From Limimaricola pyoseonensis (GTDB taxonomy: Bacteria > Pseudomonadota > Alphaproteobacteria > Rhodobacterales > Rhodobacteraceae), in the NCBI RefSeq assembly GCF_900102015.1, contig NZ_FNAT01000004.1, forward strand, positions 1-64,000: a stretch of 64,000 nucleotides of DNA, read 5' to 3'. Of the stretch, positions 34,875 through 42,423 are shown one piece after another. How positions within the stretch are numbered: the stretch's first letter is position 1; each line of letters starts with the position of its first letter. A program made the translations under genes and the position numbers. The notes beneath the pieces are model-generated. The model saw only the letters and a list, made by a program, of their open reading frames with translations, made no database searches and was not told the origin of the DNA.

Positions 34875-34899
34875 ACCCTCCAGTCGCTGTAGGTTCAAG
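34875..34899 (-). promoter_or_regulatory. MerR-type operator and promoter of the efflux permease
   Basis: On the minus strand TTGAAC (-35, 34899-34894) is followed 19 bases later by TATGCG (-10-like). The spacer holds an imperfect palindrome, ACCCTCCAG TCG CTGTAGGTT on the plus strand (34875-34895), 7 of 9 pairs matching. An overlong spacer with a dyad is the hallmark of MerR-regulated metal promoters, and ACC...GGT ends resemble ZntR/CadR sites. Confidence 0.7.
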
Positions 34900-35002
34900 A
34901 GCTTTCTGGGCGAGTTGCGAGGACTTATGGCTCTTGCAGCACGGCGTACCTTGCGCAGGCAGCGGCCGAAACCCACACTTGATGCAGCAAGGGAGGATGT
35001 TC

Positions 35003-35422
35003 ATGCTGACCATCGGCGCGCTCGCCAAGCGGACCGGCACCAAGGTGCAGACCATCCGCTACTACGAGCAGGTCGGACTGTTGCCGGACCCCGGACGCAC
35101 CGAAGGCGGCCAGCGTCGCTACGGGCATGCCGATCTCGACCGTTTGGCCTTCATCCGGCATGCCCGCGATCTCGGCTTCGGCCTCTCTGCGATCCGCGAG
35201 CTTCTGGACCTGTCCGACCGTCCCGACCGTCCATGCGCGGATGTCGACGCCATCGCCCGGCGACACCTGTCCGACATGGAGCACAGGATCGCGCGGCTCG
35301 AGGCGCTGCGGGTCGAGCTTGAACGGATGCTGGCGGAATGCGGCGCGGGCCGTGTCGCGGATTGCCGCGTGCTCGAGGTGCTGCGCGATCACGAGGAATG
35401 CCTGACCGATCATTCCAGCTGA
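35003..35422 (+). CDS. MerR-family metal-responsive regulator
   Basis: A 139-residue MerR protein: helix-turn-helix and wing at the N-terminus (LTIGALAKRTGTKVQTIRYYEQVGLLPDPGRTEGGQRRY), a dimerisation helix, and Cys residues at PCADVD, ECGAG, DCRVLEVL and ECLTD. These resemble the metal-binding loop of CadR/PbrR/ZntR-type members. ATG 35003 is preferred over 34997 because GGGAGG at 34991-34996 is correctly spaced. It should activate the divergent efflux permease by distorting the promoter at 34875-34899. Confidence 0.88.
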   Translation: MLTIGALAKRTGTKVQTIRYYEQVGLLPDPGRTEGGQRRYGHADLDRLAFIRHARDLGFGLSAIRELLDLSDRPDRPCADVDAIARRHLSDMEHRIARLEALRVELERMLAECGAGRVADCRVLEVLRDHEECLTDHSS

Positions 35423-35459
35423 TCCCCACGCGGTATCCTTGAAGTTGAGACGGTCACTT

Positions 35460-35987
35460 TCAGATTTCTTCGAGCTGGCGCAGGCCGTGCCCCAGCCGCT
35501 TCGCGCTCGTCACGGCGGCGTCGCGATGCAGCGTCCACGCCTGCGTGAGACCTTCCAAGATCACCAGAAGTTCGGTCTCGCGCTCGGCAAGGCCGGTGGC
35601 CTCGACGGCCCGGCGCGCCACCTCGGCCTTGTGCCGCGACAGCAGCTCGCGCAGCGGCACGCTGCCGGGCTCGGCCGCCACCGCGCCGTGGAACAGGCAG
35701 CCATGCGAGGTCTCGGTGGCCATCCATATCGCCACTCGGTCGAACAGCGCGTCGAGCGCGGATTCCGGTGCATCCGGCAGGTCATCGAAGAGGTGGGAGA
35801 GGTAACGCCCGTGGCGATGCTCCAGCGCCGCCAGCACCATGTCCGCGCGTGATGGCACGTATTTATAGAGCGTGCGCAGGCTGACGCCGGCCGCGTCGCG
35901 GAGATCCTCGACGCTGGGTTCGGCGAAGCCGCGGGCTGCGAAGGCCCGCTCCAGCCCGGCGGCGATCTTGTGCATCGTATCGGTCAT
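35460..35987 (-). CDS. TetR-family transcriptional repressor
   Basis: A 175-residue TetR protein. The N-terminal helix-turn-helix is at about residues 20-50 (EPSVEDLRDAAGVSLRTLYKYVPSRADMV), followed by a helical ligand domain (HGCLFHGAVAAEPGSVPLRELL). It is divergent from a medium-chain dehydrogenase, with two palindromes in the 71-base gap, so it probably represses both genes. Confidence 0.9.
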   Translation of the reverse strand: MTDTMHKIAAGLERAFAARGFAEPSVEDLRDAAGVSLRTLYKYVPSRADMVLAALEHRHGRYLSHLFDDLPDAPESALDALFDRVAIWMATETSHGCLFHGAVAAEPGSVPLRELLSRHKAEVARRAVEATGLAERETELLVILEGLTQAWTLHRDAAVTSAKRLGHGLRQLEEI

Positions 35988-35998
35988 GCTTGACGCAT

Positions 35999-36042
35999 GT
36001 AGAGCGATCCCTCTACCTGGGCAAGTAGAGCAATCATTCTAC
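35999..36042. promoter_or_regulatory. Two tandem palindromic operators for the TetR repressor
   Basis: Copy 1 (35999-36016): GTAGAG, 6 bases, CTCTAC, perfect arms. Copy 2 (36025-36042): GTAGAG, 6 bases, TTCTAC, one mismatch. The copies share 15 of 18 bases by eye and start 26 bases apart. They fill the gap between the divergent TetR gene and dehydrogenase, as expected for autorepression and control of the dehydrogenase. Confidence 0.8.
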
Positions 36043-36058
36043 AGAGCGGAGCGACCCC

Positions 36059-37129
36059 ATGACCCTCCCCGACACGATGAAGGCGATGGTACTGACCGGC
36101 CATGGCGGCCTCGACAGGTTGGAATGGCACGAGGGTGTGCCCGTGCCGCATCCCGCCGCGGGCGAAGTGCTGATCCGCGTCGGTGCCTCGGCGGTGAACA
36201 ACACCGACGTGAACACCCGCACCGGCTGGTATTCGGAGGCGGTGCGCGGCGACACCGGATCGGCCGCCGCCACGGGCTATGACGGCGTCTCCGACGCCGA
36301 TGGCGCGTGGTCCGGCGCGCTGAGCTTCCCGCGCATCCAGGGCGCCGATTGCTGCGGCGAGATCGTCGCGGTGGGCGACGGGGTGGATGCGGCCCGCATC
36401 GGCGAGCGGGTACTGGTGCGGCCGATGCACCGGCCCGCGGGCGGTGACGAGGCCGCGCTCGTCACCTTCGGCTCGGAGCGTGACGGCGGCTTCGCCGAGT
36501 TCACCACGATCGAGAGCGAACATGCGATCCGCATCGACAGCCCGCTCTCGGACGTGGAGCTCGCCTCCTTCCCCTGCGCCTTCTCGACCGCCGAGGGGAT
36601 AATCCAGCGGGCCGGGCTCGGCGCCGAGCGGGTGCTGATCACCGGGGCCTCGGGCGGCGTCGGCTCGGCGGCGGTGCAGCTCGCCAGGCGGCGCGGCGCG
36701 CATGTGACGGCGGTGACCAGCCCGGCCAAGGCGGACGAGCTGCGCGCGCTCGGCGCCGACGCCATCCTCGGCCGCGACGAGGCGCTGCCCGAGAGCGCCT
36801 TCGACGTCGTGCTCGACCTCGTCGGCGGACCGCGCTGGCCCGCGCTGCTCGAGGCGCTGTCGGTGCGCGGCCGCTACGTGACCTCGGGCGCCATAGCCGG
36901 ACCGATCGTCGAGCTGGACCTGCGCACGCTCTACCTCAAGGATCTGACGCTGATCGGCAGCCCTCGGCAGGACCCGAGCGTCTTCACCGATCTGGTGGGC
37001 CATATCGAGCGGGGCGAGATCCGGCCCGTGCTGGCCGAGACCTACAAGCTGCGCGACCTGCGCGCGGCGCAGGAGGCGTTTCTCGAGAAGTCGCACATGG
37101 GCAAGATCGGGATCCAGATCACGGGCTGA
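36059..37129 (+). CDS. Medium-chain dehydrogenase/reductase (alcohol dehydrogenase-like)
   Basis: A 356-residue MDR-superfamily protein. The N-terminal GroES-like domain starts after MKAMVLTGHGGLDRLEW, and the Rossmann domain has LITGASGGVGSAAVQLARRRGAHVTAVTS. The catalytic-zinc GHE motif is replaced by GADCCGEIV and zinc-loop cysteines are absent, so it is probably a zinc-free NAD(P)H-dependent reductase of the quinone oxidoreductase/enoyl reductase kind. Divergent from the TetR regulator; likely induced by the TetR ligand. Confidence 0.85.
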   Translation: MTLPDTMKAMVLTGHGGLDRLEWHEGVPVPHPAAGEVLIRVGASAVNNTDVNTRTGWYSEAVRGDTGSAAATGYDGVSDADGAWSGALSFPRIQGADCCGEIVAVGDGVDAARIGERVLVRPMHRPAGGDEAALVTFGSERDGGFAEFTTIESEHAIRIDSPLSDVELASFPCAFSTAEGIIQRAGLGAERVLITGASGGVGSAAVQLARRRGAHVTAVTSPAKADELRALGADAILGRDEALPESAFDVVLDLVGGPRWPALLEALSVRGRYVTSGAIAGPIVELDLRTLYLKDLTLIGSPRQDPSVFTDLVGHIERGEIRPVLAETYKLRDLRAAQEAFLEKSHMGKIGIQITG

Positions 37130-37159
37130 CGCCTCTTCGTGAGCCCAGCTTGCTCCTGC

Positions 37160-37188
37160 GGGGCGGGGTCACAGCATGACACCGCCCC
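37160..37188. terminator. Hairpin between convergent dehydrogenase and LysR genes
   Basis: GGGGCGGGGTCA pairs with TGACACCGCCCC (12-base arms, one mismatch) around a 5-base loop. It lies 30 bases after the dehydrogenase stop, upstream of the convergent LysR end at 37308. No T-run. Confidence 0.55.
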
Positions 37189-37307
37189 CAGATTGCTTCG
37201 GTCAGGGCCGGACATTGCCCGATGAACGCCCGAAGACGGAGCCCTTCCTTCGCAGGGCGGTGGCATTCATCCGTCGGGCCCTCCTTGCATCCGCGACAAA
37301 CGGCAGC

Positions 37308-38213
37308 TTACTCGCTCCAGCCCGCGCGACCGGCCAGCCGCTCGATCAGGAAATCCATGAAGATCCGCGTCTTCGGCGTCAGCACGTTGCTGCGCGGATA
37401 GACCAGCCAAAGCACCGAGCGGTCGTTCATCTTCCACCCGGGGAGAACCCGGACCAGCCGGCCCGCGGCCAGTTCATGTGCGACGTTCCAGAGCGAGTTC
37501 ATCGACAGCCCGGCCCCCGCGAGGGTCGCCTCGCGCTGCGCATCGCCGTCATCCACGATGGTGCGGCAAATCATGTGGCCCGGGTCCAGCAGGGCGGTTT
37601 CTCCGACGGCGCTCACCAGGTCCCGCGGTTCGAGAGTGCTCCAGGCGATGAGCCGGTGGCCCGCCAAGTCGGCTGGCGCGGCCGGAGTACCATGGGCTTC
37701 GAGATAGCCCGGCGAGGCGCAGAGAACCCGGGTGTCGTCGGCAAGCTTGCGCCCCTTGAGGCTGCTGTCGCTCAACGGACCGCTGCGCAGGGCGAGGTCG
37801 AAGCTGCCCTCGATCGCGTCGAAGCGCGTGTCGGACAGGCGCAGGTCGAGCGTGAGATCGGGGTAGAGTTCGTGGAACTCGGGCAGCAGCGGCATGATGT
37901 GCAGCTGCGCGAAGCTGCTCGGCGCGGCGAAGCGCAGCGTGCCCTTCGGGCCGGCGCCGCTTCCCCCGAGGGCCGCGCGGGCCGCATCCGTTTGGGCGAG
38001 GATCTCGCGGGCATAGGGCAGGAAATCCGAGCCCTCCAGCGACAGCGAGACCTTGCGGGTGGTGCGCCGCAGAAGTTCAACGCCCAGCTCCTGTTCCAGC
38101 TTGGCAAGGCGCGCGCTCGCGACGGCGGGCGCAAGGCCCAGCTCGCGCCCCGCGGCGGAAATGTTGAGCCGCTCGGCCGCCATCACGAAGAGGCGCAGAT
38201 TGTCGGTATCCAT
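37308..38213 (-). CDS. LysR-family transcriptional regulator
   Basis: A 301-residue regulator. The N-terminal helix-turn-helix spans residues 1-60 (NISAAGRELGLAPAVASARLAKLEQELG), then LLRRTTRKVSLSLEG, and an effector domain of the CrgA-like subgroup (LRFAAPSSFAQLHIMPLLPEF). Divergent from a monooxygenase remnant and the SDR-quinone oxidoreductase genes, which are its expected targets. A TTATAC/GAAAACTGAA sequence pair just outside its start recurs upstream of the oxidoreductase gene. Confidence 0.9.
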   Translation of the reverse strand: MDTDNLRLFVMAAERLNISAAGRELGLAPAVASARLAKLEQELGVELLRRTTRKVSLSLEGSDFLPYAREILAQTDAARAALGGSGAGPKGTLRFAAPSSFAQLHIMPLLPEFHELYPDLTLDLRLSDTRFDAIEGSFDLALRSGPLSDSSLKGRKLADDTRVLCASPGYLEAHGTPAAPADLAGHRLIAWSTLEPRDLVSAVGETALLDPGHMICRTIVDDGDAQREATLAGAGLSMNSLWNVAHELAAGRLVRVLPGWKMNDRSVLWLVYPRSNVLTPKTRIFMDFLIERLAGRAGWSE

Positions 38214-38214
38214 T

Positions 38215-38237
38215 TTATACGATTCCGGAAAACTGAA
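38215..38237. promoter_or_regulatory. Repeated motif upstream of the LysR gene
   Basis: TTATAC, 7 bases, GAAAACTGAA, starting 2 bases outside the LysR start codon. The same two words, 9 bases apart, recur at 39322-39346. It may be a LysR site or -10 region; the two-base spacing difference leaves this open. Confidence 0.4.
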
Positions 38238-38316
38238 TGCTTATTGCCGCCGGTTTCTGCCGGGTTTGCAAGGAATATGTCTGGGTCTCGCGACAGGAAC
38301 ACGGCCGGGCAATTCG

Positions 38317-38508
38317 ATGCCGACCGCCGGGTTCGACTTCAGGAGGTGCGGCTTCCGGTCGGACACGGAGCACCTGCGGCGCTACCTGACCGAGATCCGC
38401 GATCTCGGCATCAACCACGTTGCGCTGAACCTCCGGTTCAACGGAGCGGATATCGAAGACACCATGCAGCGGCTCGCCGACGAGATCCTGCCGGACTTCC
38501 ACAGCTGA
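38317..38508 (+). pseudogene. Luciferase-like flavin monooxygenase, 3' remnant
   Basis: The last 63 codons match the C-terminus of luciferase-like (LLM class) flavin oxidoreductases: LRRYLTEIRDLGINHVALNLRFN, then a helix ending EILPDF. Family proteins are about 300-350 residues, so the N-terminal four fifths, including the barrel and flavin site, are gone. The upstream frame is non-homologous and reaches back into the LysR gene. It precedes the SDR gene by 10 bases, suggesting the original operon was LLM enzyme, SDR, quinone oxidoreductase. Confidence 0.72.
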
Positions 38509-38518
38509 GGAGATCCCC

Positions 38519-39304
38519 ATGCCCAAGACCATCCTGATTACCGGCGCGACCGATGGCATCGGCCTGATGACCGCGAAGACGCTCGCCACCGAAGGCCATA
38601 CCGTGCTGCTGCACGGGCGCAGCGCCGAGAAGCTGGAGGCCGCGGCACGAGAGGTCGGCGGTGCGCCCGAAACCTTCCGTGCCGACCTGTCCCGGCTGGA
38701 GGAGGTCGAGGCCTTCGCCGAGGAGATACTCGCGCGCCACGACAGCCTCGACGTGCTGATCAACAACGCTGGCGTCTTCAAGACCGCGCAGACGCGCACG
38801 CCCGACGGGCTCGACACCCGCTTCGTGGTCAACACCATCGCGCCCTACCTGCTGACGAAGCGGCTGCTGCCGATCATCCCCGCGACGGGCCGCGTGGTGA
38901 ACCTGTCCTCGGCGGCGCAGGCCCCTGTGGACGTCGCGGCGCTGCGCGGTGAGCGCGGCCTCGACCACATGGCGGCCTACGCGCAGAGCAAGCTGGCGAT
39001 CACGATCTGGACACGGGAGATGGCAAAGGACAACCCGGAGGGGCCCGCATTCATCGCCGTCAATCCGGGGTCGCTGCTGGCCTCGAAGATGGTCAAGGAA
39101 GGCTTCGGTGTCGCGGGCAACGACCTGTCGATCGGGGCCGACATTCTGCGCCGCGCCGCGCTGTCAGAGGCGTTCGCGGATGCGTCGGGTCGCTATTTCG
39201 ACAATGACAGCGGAGACTTCGCCGAGCCCCATCCAAGCGCGCGAGACGCGGCTCGGGTGGCCGAGGTGATGACCGCGATCCGGGATCTCGCGGACAAGAA
39301 CTGA
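38519..39304 (+). CDS. Short-chain dehydrogenase/reductase
   Basis: A 261-residue SDR with TGATDGIG (cofactor loop), HGRSAEK after strand 2 (an Arg there suggests NADP), NNAGV, SSAAQ and the catalytic YAQSK. It belongs to the daughter group resembling retinol-dehydrogenase-like SDRs. Located after the monooxygenase remnant and 119 bases before a quinone oxidoreductase gene, divergent from LysR. Probably part of an electrophile or quinone response, substrate unknown. Confidence 0.88.
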   Translation: MPKTILITGATDGIGLMTAKTLATEGHTVLLHGRSAEKLEAAAREVGGAPETFRADLSRLEEVEAFAEEILARHDSLDVLINNAGVFKTAQTRTPDGLDTRFVVNTIAPYLLTKRLLPIIPATGRVVNLSSAAQAPVDVAALRGERGLDHMAAYAQSKLAITIWTREMAKDNPEGPAFIAVNPGSLLASKMVKEGFGVAGNDLSIGADILRRAALSEAFADASGRYFDNDSGDFAEPHPSARDAARVAEVMTAIRDLADKN

Positions 39305-39321
39305 CGCGCTCGACTTCCCCA

Positions 39322-39371
39322 TTATACTTTGCAGCCGAAAACTGAAATCAGGATCGCCCTGATTATACTTC
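39322..39371. promoter_or_regulatory. Palindrome and repeated motifs upstream of the quinone oxidoreductase gene
   Basis: Contains TTATAC at 39322, GAAAACTGAA at 39337-39346, a perfect palindrome AATCAGG, 5 bases, CCTGATT at 39346-39364, and a second ATTATACTT at 39362-39370. ATTATACTT thus occurs twice, 41 bases apart. AT-rich and placed 50-100 bases before ATG 39424, as expected for a promoter-operator region; LysR at 37308-38213 is one candidate binder. Confidence 0.55.
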
Positions 39372-39423
39372 AAACAACGAAAGCGTATTTCGGAGTCAAC
39401 GCAACCATCATCCGGAGCTTCCG

Positions 39424-40410
39424 ATGAAGACGATGATCCTGAACGACTACGGCCCCGACGCCGCCTTCACGCCTGCGGAGATCGAGCGCCCGGCGGTCAA
39501 GCCCGGCCATGTCCTCGTCCGCGTCAAGGCGACGAGCGTCAACACCGTCGACACGATGATCAGGGACATGGGCAGGGACCTGCCCCTGTCGCCCGATCTG
39601 CCCGCCATCCTCGGCATGGATTTCGCGGGCATCGTCGAGGAGCTGGGCGACGGCGTCGAGGGCTTCGCCGTCGGCGACGAGGTCTATGGCTGCGCGGGCG
39701 GCCTCGCGGATCTTCAGGGCGCGCTGGCCGAATACATGCCGGCCGATGCGCGTCTGATCGCACACAAGCCGAAATCGCTGAGCATGCGCGAGGCCGCGGC
39801 GCTGCCGCTCGTCGGCATCACCGCGTGGGAAGGTCTGCACCGCGCCGGGGTGGGCCGTGGCCAAAAGGTGCTCGTGCATGGCGGGGCCGGCGGCGTCGGC
39901 CATGTCGCCGTGCAGCTGGCGCGGCATCTCGGCGCCGACGTGTGGTCGACCGGCACCGGCGAAGCGAAGCTGACGGCGATCGAAAAGTTCGGGGCGACGC
40001 CCATCGACTACCAGGCCGAAACGGTCGAAGCCTATGTCGCCGCCCATACCGGGGGTGCCGGGTTCGACGTCGTCTTCGACACGGTCGGTAGCGAGAACAT
40101 GACCAATTCCTTCGCGGCGGCGGCGCTGAACGCGCAGGTCGTCACGACCGTCGCCCTGCTGGAGCTCGACCTCTCGCCCGCGCATTTCAAGGGCCTGTCG
40201 CTGCATATCGTCTTCATGCTGCTGCCGATGCTGCACGATGTCGGGCGCGAGGCGCATGGCGAGATCCTCGCCGATCTCGCGAAGCTCGTGGATGCGGGGG
40301 CCGTGAAGCCGCTGCTGGACGAACGGCGCTTCGGTCTGTCCGAGGTTGGCGACGCCTATGCCCGGCTGAAGAGTGGCCAGGCCATGGGCAAGGTGGTGGT
40401 GAAGATCTGA
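39424..40410 (+). CDS. NADP-dependent quinone oxidoreductase (zinc-free MDR)
   Basis: A 328-residue medium-chain reductase resembling zeta-crystallin-type quinone oxidoreductases. Seen: GMDFAGIVEELGDGVEGF, GITAWEGLHRAGVGRGQKVLVHGGAGGVGHVAVQLARHLGA (catalytic-domain helix and Rossmann loop), and a C-terminal GKVVVKI. No zinc ligands. It has its own upstream control region. Likely reduces quinones or enones with NAD(P)H. Confidence 0.88.
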   Translation: MKTMILNDYGPDAAFTPAEIERPAVKPGHVLVRVKATSVNTVDTMIRDMGRDLPLSPDLPAILGMDFAGIVEELGDGVEGFAVGDEVYGCAGGLADLQGALAEYMPADARLIAHKPKSLSMREAAALPLVGITAWEGLHRAGVGRGQKVLVHGGAGGVGHVAVQLARHLGADVWSTGTGEAKLTAIEKFGATPIDYQAETVEAYVAAHTGGAGFDVVFDTVGSENMTNSFAAAALNAQVVTTVALLELDLSPAHFKGLSLHIVFMLLPMLHDVGREAHGEILADLAKLVDAGAVKPLLDERRFGLSEVGDAYARLKSGQAMGKVVVKI

Positions 40411-40971
40411 TCACCCGATAGAGCCAAGGGCCGGTCGCCCGCGCAGGGCGCCCGGCCCTGCTGCACGCTTGGCCCCCGGTTGTATTCCGGACCGGCTCGG
40501 CTCACTGCGCGCTCGCCATCGATATGCCGTCGGCGATGAGGATGAGGTCGGCGAAGCCAGCGTTCCGTCGCCGTGCAGTCAAAGGGCCACATCAAACCTT
40601 CGGACCGCAATGAACCAGGAATGTTTGGACGCAGTCGGTGATGTCGGCATCCGGATCGGCCTCTACCTCCGCGCCGATCAGGAACAGCGGACAGAACAGG
40701 AAGTGGCTCACCATCGACAGCAGCTGACTTGCTGCGAAGCGGGGCTCGGCCTTGCGCAACATGCTGGTCTGTTCAGTGAGCCAGTTCGCCCAAAATCAAA
40801 CACAGCCACCCGAGGATCATCATCCATTCGAGCTTGCCGGGTTTTGGGCTCTGCCGAGCGATACTGACAACAGGTGGAACAAACTCCGCCTCCGCGCGCT
40901 AGGGCCCAGAGAAAGCAGGCCAGCGCGAGAGCGGGCCTCCTGCCCGGTTGCCTCAGCCCGAAAGTCAATCC
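40411..40971. other. Intergenic region with a TetR remnant
   Basis: About 560 bases. The only recognisable content is the minus-strand TetR C-terminal fragment at 40592-40816. Positions 40411-40590 and 40817-40971 show no gene; the latter must hold the promoter of the xdhC-pao operon. Confidence 0.45.
40592..40816 (-). pseudogene. TetR-family regulator, C-terminal remnant
   Basis: The minus strand from 40816 to a TGA at 40592-40594 encodes about 74 residues. They include FWANWLTEQTSML, RKAEPRFAASQLLSMVSHFLFCPLFLIG and a terminal TFLVHCGPKV, the pattern of a TetR C-terminal helix pair. A stop codon lies directly upstream (40817-40819) and no DNA-binding domain precedes it. It is a decayed gene, possibly the former regulator of the neighbouring genes. 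Confidence 0.6.
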
Positions 40972-41853
40972 ATGTCCGGCCAGTCCTTCATCGCCAAGCC
41001 GGTCACGCAGGTTCTCGCCCCGCTCTCCGCCGCCGAGGCGGCACCGGCCCTCGCCGCCCTCGCCCCGCGCGGCGGCGTGCTGGCGATGCTCACCGGGATT
41101 GATGGCAGCTTCTACCGCCCGCTCGGCGCGGTGATGTCCTTCCCCGACGGCGCGGCCCCGGTCGGCCAGCTGTCCTCGGGCTGCATCGAGGGTGATCTCG
41201 CGCTGCAGGCCGCCGCGGTCCGGCGTAGCGGCCGCCCCCGAACTCTGCGCTACGGCAAGGGGTCGGAATTCATCGACATCCGCCTGCCCTGCGGCAGCGG
41301 CATCGACGTGATGCTGCAGCCGGTCGATCCCGGCCCGGCGCTGGACGCACCGTTGGCCGATCTCGAGGCTCGGCGCCAAACCCGGCTGCGGCTGGACGGC
41401 CTGCCCGTGCTGCCGCTGCACCCCGATCCGCGCATGCTGGTGGCAGGCGAGGGCCCCGAGGCCGCGACCTTCGTCGACCTCGCCCGCACCGCCGGCTTTC
41501 CCGCCGAACGCGTCGACCGCATCGATCCCGCCGCGATCGACCGCTTCACCGCCGTGGTCCTGTTCTTCCACGACCACGACCGCGAACCCGACCTGCTGTC
41601 GGCGGCGCTCGAAAGCCCGGCCTTCTGGATCGGCGCGCAGGGCAGTCGCCGGGCGCAGGCGCGCCGCCGGGCCGCGCTGGCCGCGGCGGGCTTCGGCGCG
41701 GTGGCGCTCGACCGGCTGCGCGGCCCGATCGGGCTCATCCCCGGCACCCGCGATCCGCGCGCCCTCGCCGTCTCGGTGCTGGCCGAGATCGTCGAGGCCG
41801 CCGGATGCATCCCCGACGACCCCCGGCCTTTCCTTCGACCGGACGGGCCATAG
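40972..41853 (+). CDS. XdhC/CoxI-family molybdenum cofactor maturation protein (PaoD-like)
   Basis: A 293-residue protein with the N-terminal XdhC_CoxI motif SSGCIEGD (about residue 65) and a C-terminal XdhC Rossmann-like domain (FWIGAQGSRRAQARRRAALA, GLIPGTRDPRALAVSVLAEI). Such proteins bind the molybdenum cofactor, promote its sulfuration and insert it into the large subunit of xanthine-oxidase-type enzymes. ATG 40972 is taken; a TTG further upstream is less likely. It precedes its client operon; in E. coli the equivalent paoD lies at the end. Confidence 0.88.
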   Translation: MSGQSFIAKPVTQVLAPLSAAEAAPALAALAPRGGVLAMLTGIDGSFYRPLGAVMSFPDGAAPVGQLSSGCIEGDLALQAAAVRRSGRPRTLRYGKGSEFIDIRLPCGSGIDVMLQPVDPGPALDAPLADLEARRQTRLRLDGLPVLPLHPDPRMLVAGEGPEAATFVDLARTAGFPAERVDRIDPAAIDRFTAVVLFFHDHDREPDLLSAALESPAFWIGAQGSRRAQARRRAALAAAGFGAVALDRLRGPIGLIPGTRDPRALAVSVLAEIVEAAGCIPDDPRPFLRPDGP

Positions 41854-41916
41854 CTCGTCCAGCAACCGCAGCCGGCCGCCCTCTCCCGGGCGGCGCCACG
41901 TGCCCGAGGAGCCCCC

Positions 41917-42423
41917 ATGCAGACATCCCTGACCATCAATGGCGAGACGCGGCAACTCGACCTCGACCCGCGCACCAGCCTGCTCGACGCGCTGCGCCAC
42001 CATCTCGGCCTGACCGGCAGCAAGAAAGGCTGCGACCACGGCCAGTGCGGCGCCTGCACCGTGCTGATCAACGGCCGCCGGGTGAACGCCTGCCTGTCGC
42101 TGCTGTGCATGCATGAGGGCGACGAGGTCGTCCCCATCGAGGGGCTTGGCCAGCCGGGCGCGCTGAGCCCGATGCAGCAGGCCTTCGTCGAAAAGGACGG
42201 CTACCAGTGCGGCTACTGCACCCCGGGCCAGATCTGCTCGGCCACCGCGATGCTCGAGGAGATCGCCCAGGGCTGGCCCAGCCATGTCACCGCCGATCTG
42301 GAGGCGCGGCCCGAACTGACCACCGAGGAGATCTCCGAGCGGATGAGCGGCAATCTCTGCCGCTGCTCGGCCTATCCCAACATCGTGGACGCGATCCGCA
42401 AGGCGGCAGGAGAGACGGCATGA
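41917..42423 (+). CDS. paoA: Aldehyde oxidoreductase [2Fe-2S] subunit (PaoA-like)
   Basis: A 168-residue subunit with two [2Fe-2S] centres. The plant-type ferredoxin domain has [11 protein letters not shown] and a later C, and the second domain has [11 protein letters not shown] plus [12 protein letters not shown]. It passes electrons from the molybdenum site to FAD. E. coli PaoA begins with a twin-arginine signal for export; this protein starts at [13 protein letters not shown] with no signal, so the complex should be cytoplasmic. Its stop overlaps the FAD-subunit start (ATGA). Confidence 0.9.
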   Translation: MQTSLTINGETRQLDLDPRTSLLDALRHHLGLTGSKKGCDHGQCGACTVLINGRRVNACLSLLCMHEGDEVVPIEGLGQPGALSPMQQAFVEKDGYQCGYCTPGQICSATAMLEEIAQGWPSHVTADLEARPELTTEEISERMSGNLCRCSAYPNIVDAIRKAAGETA

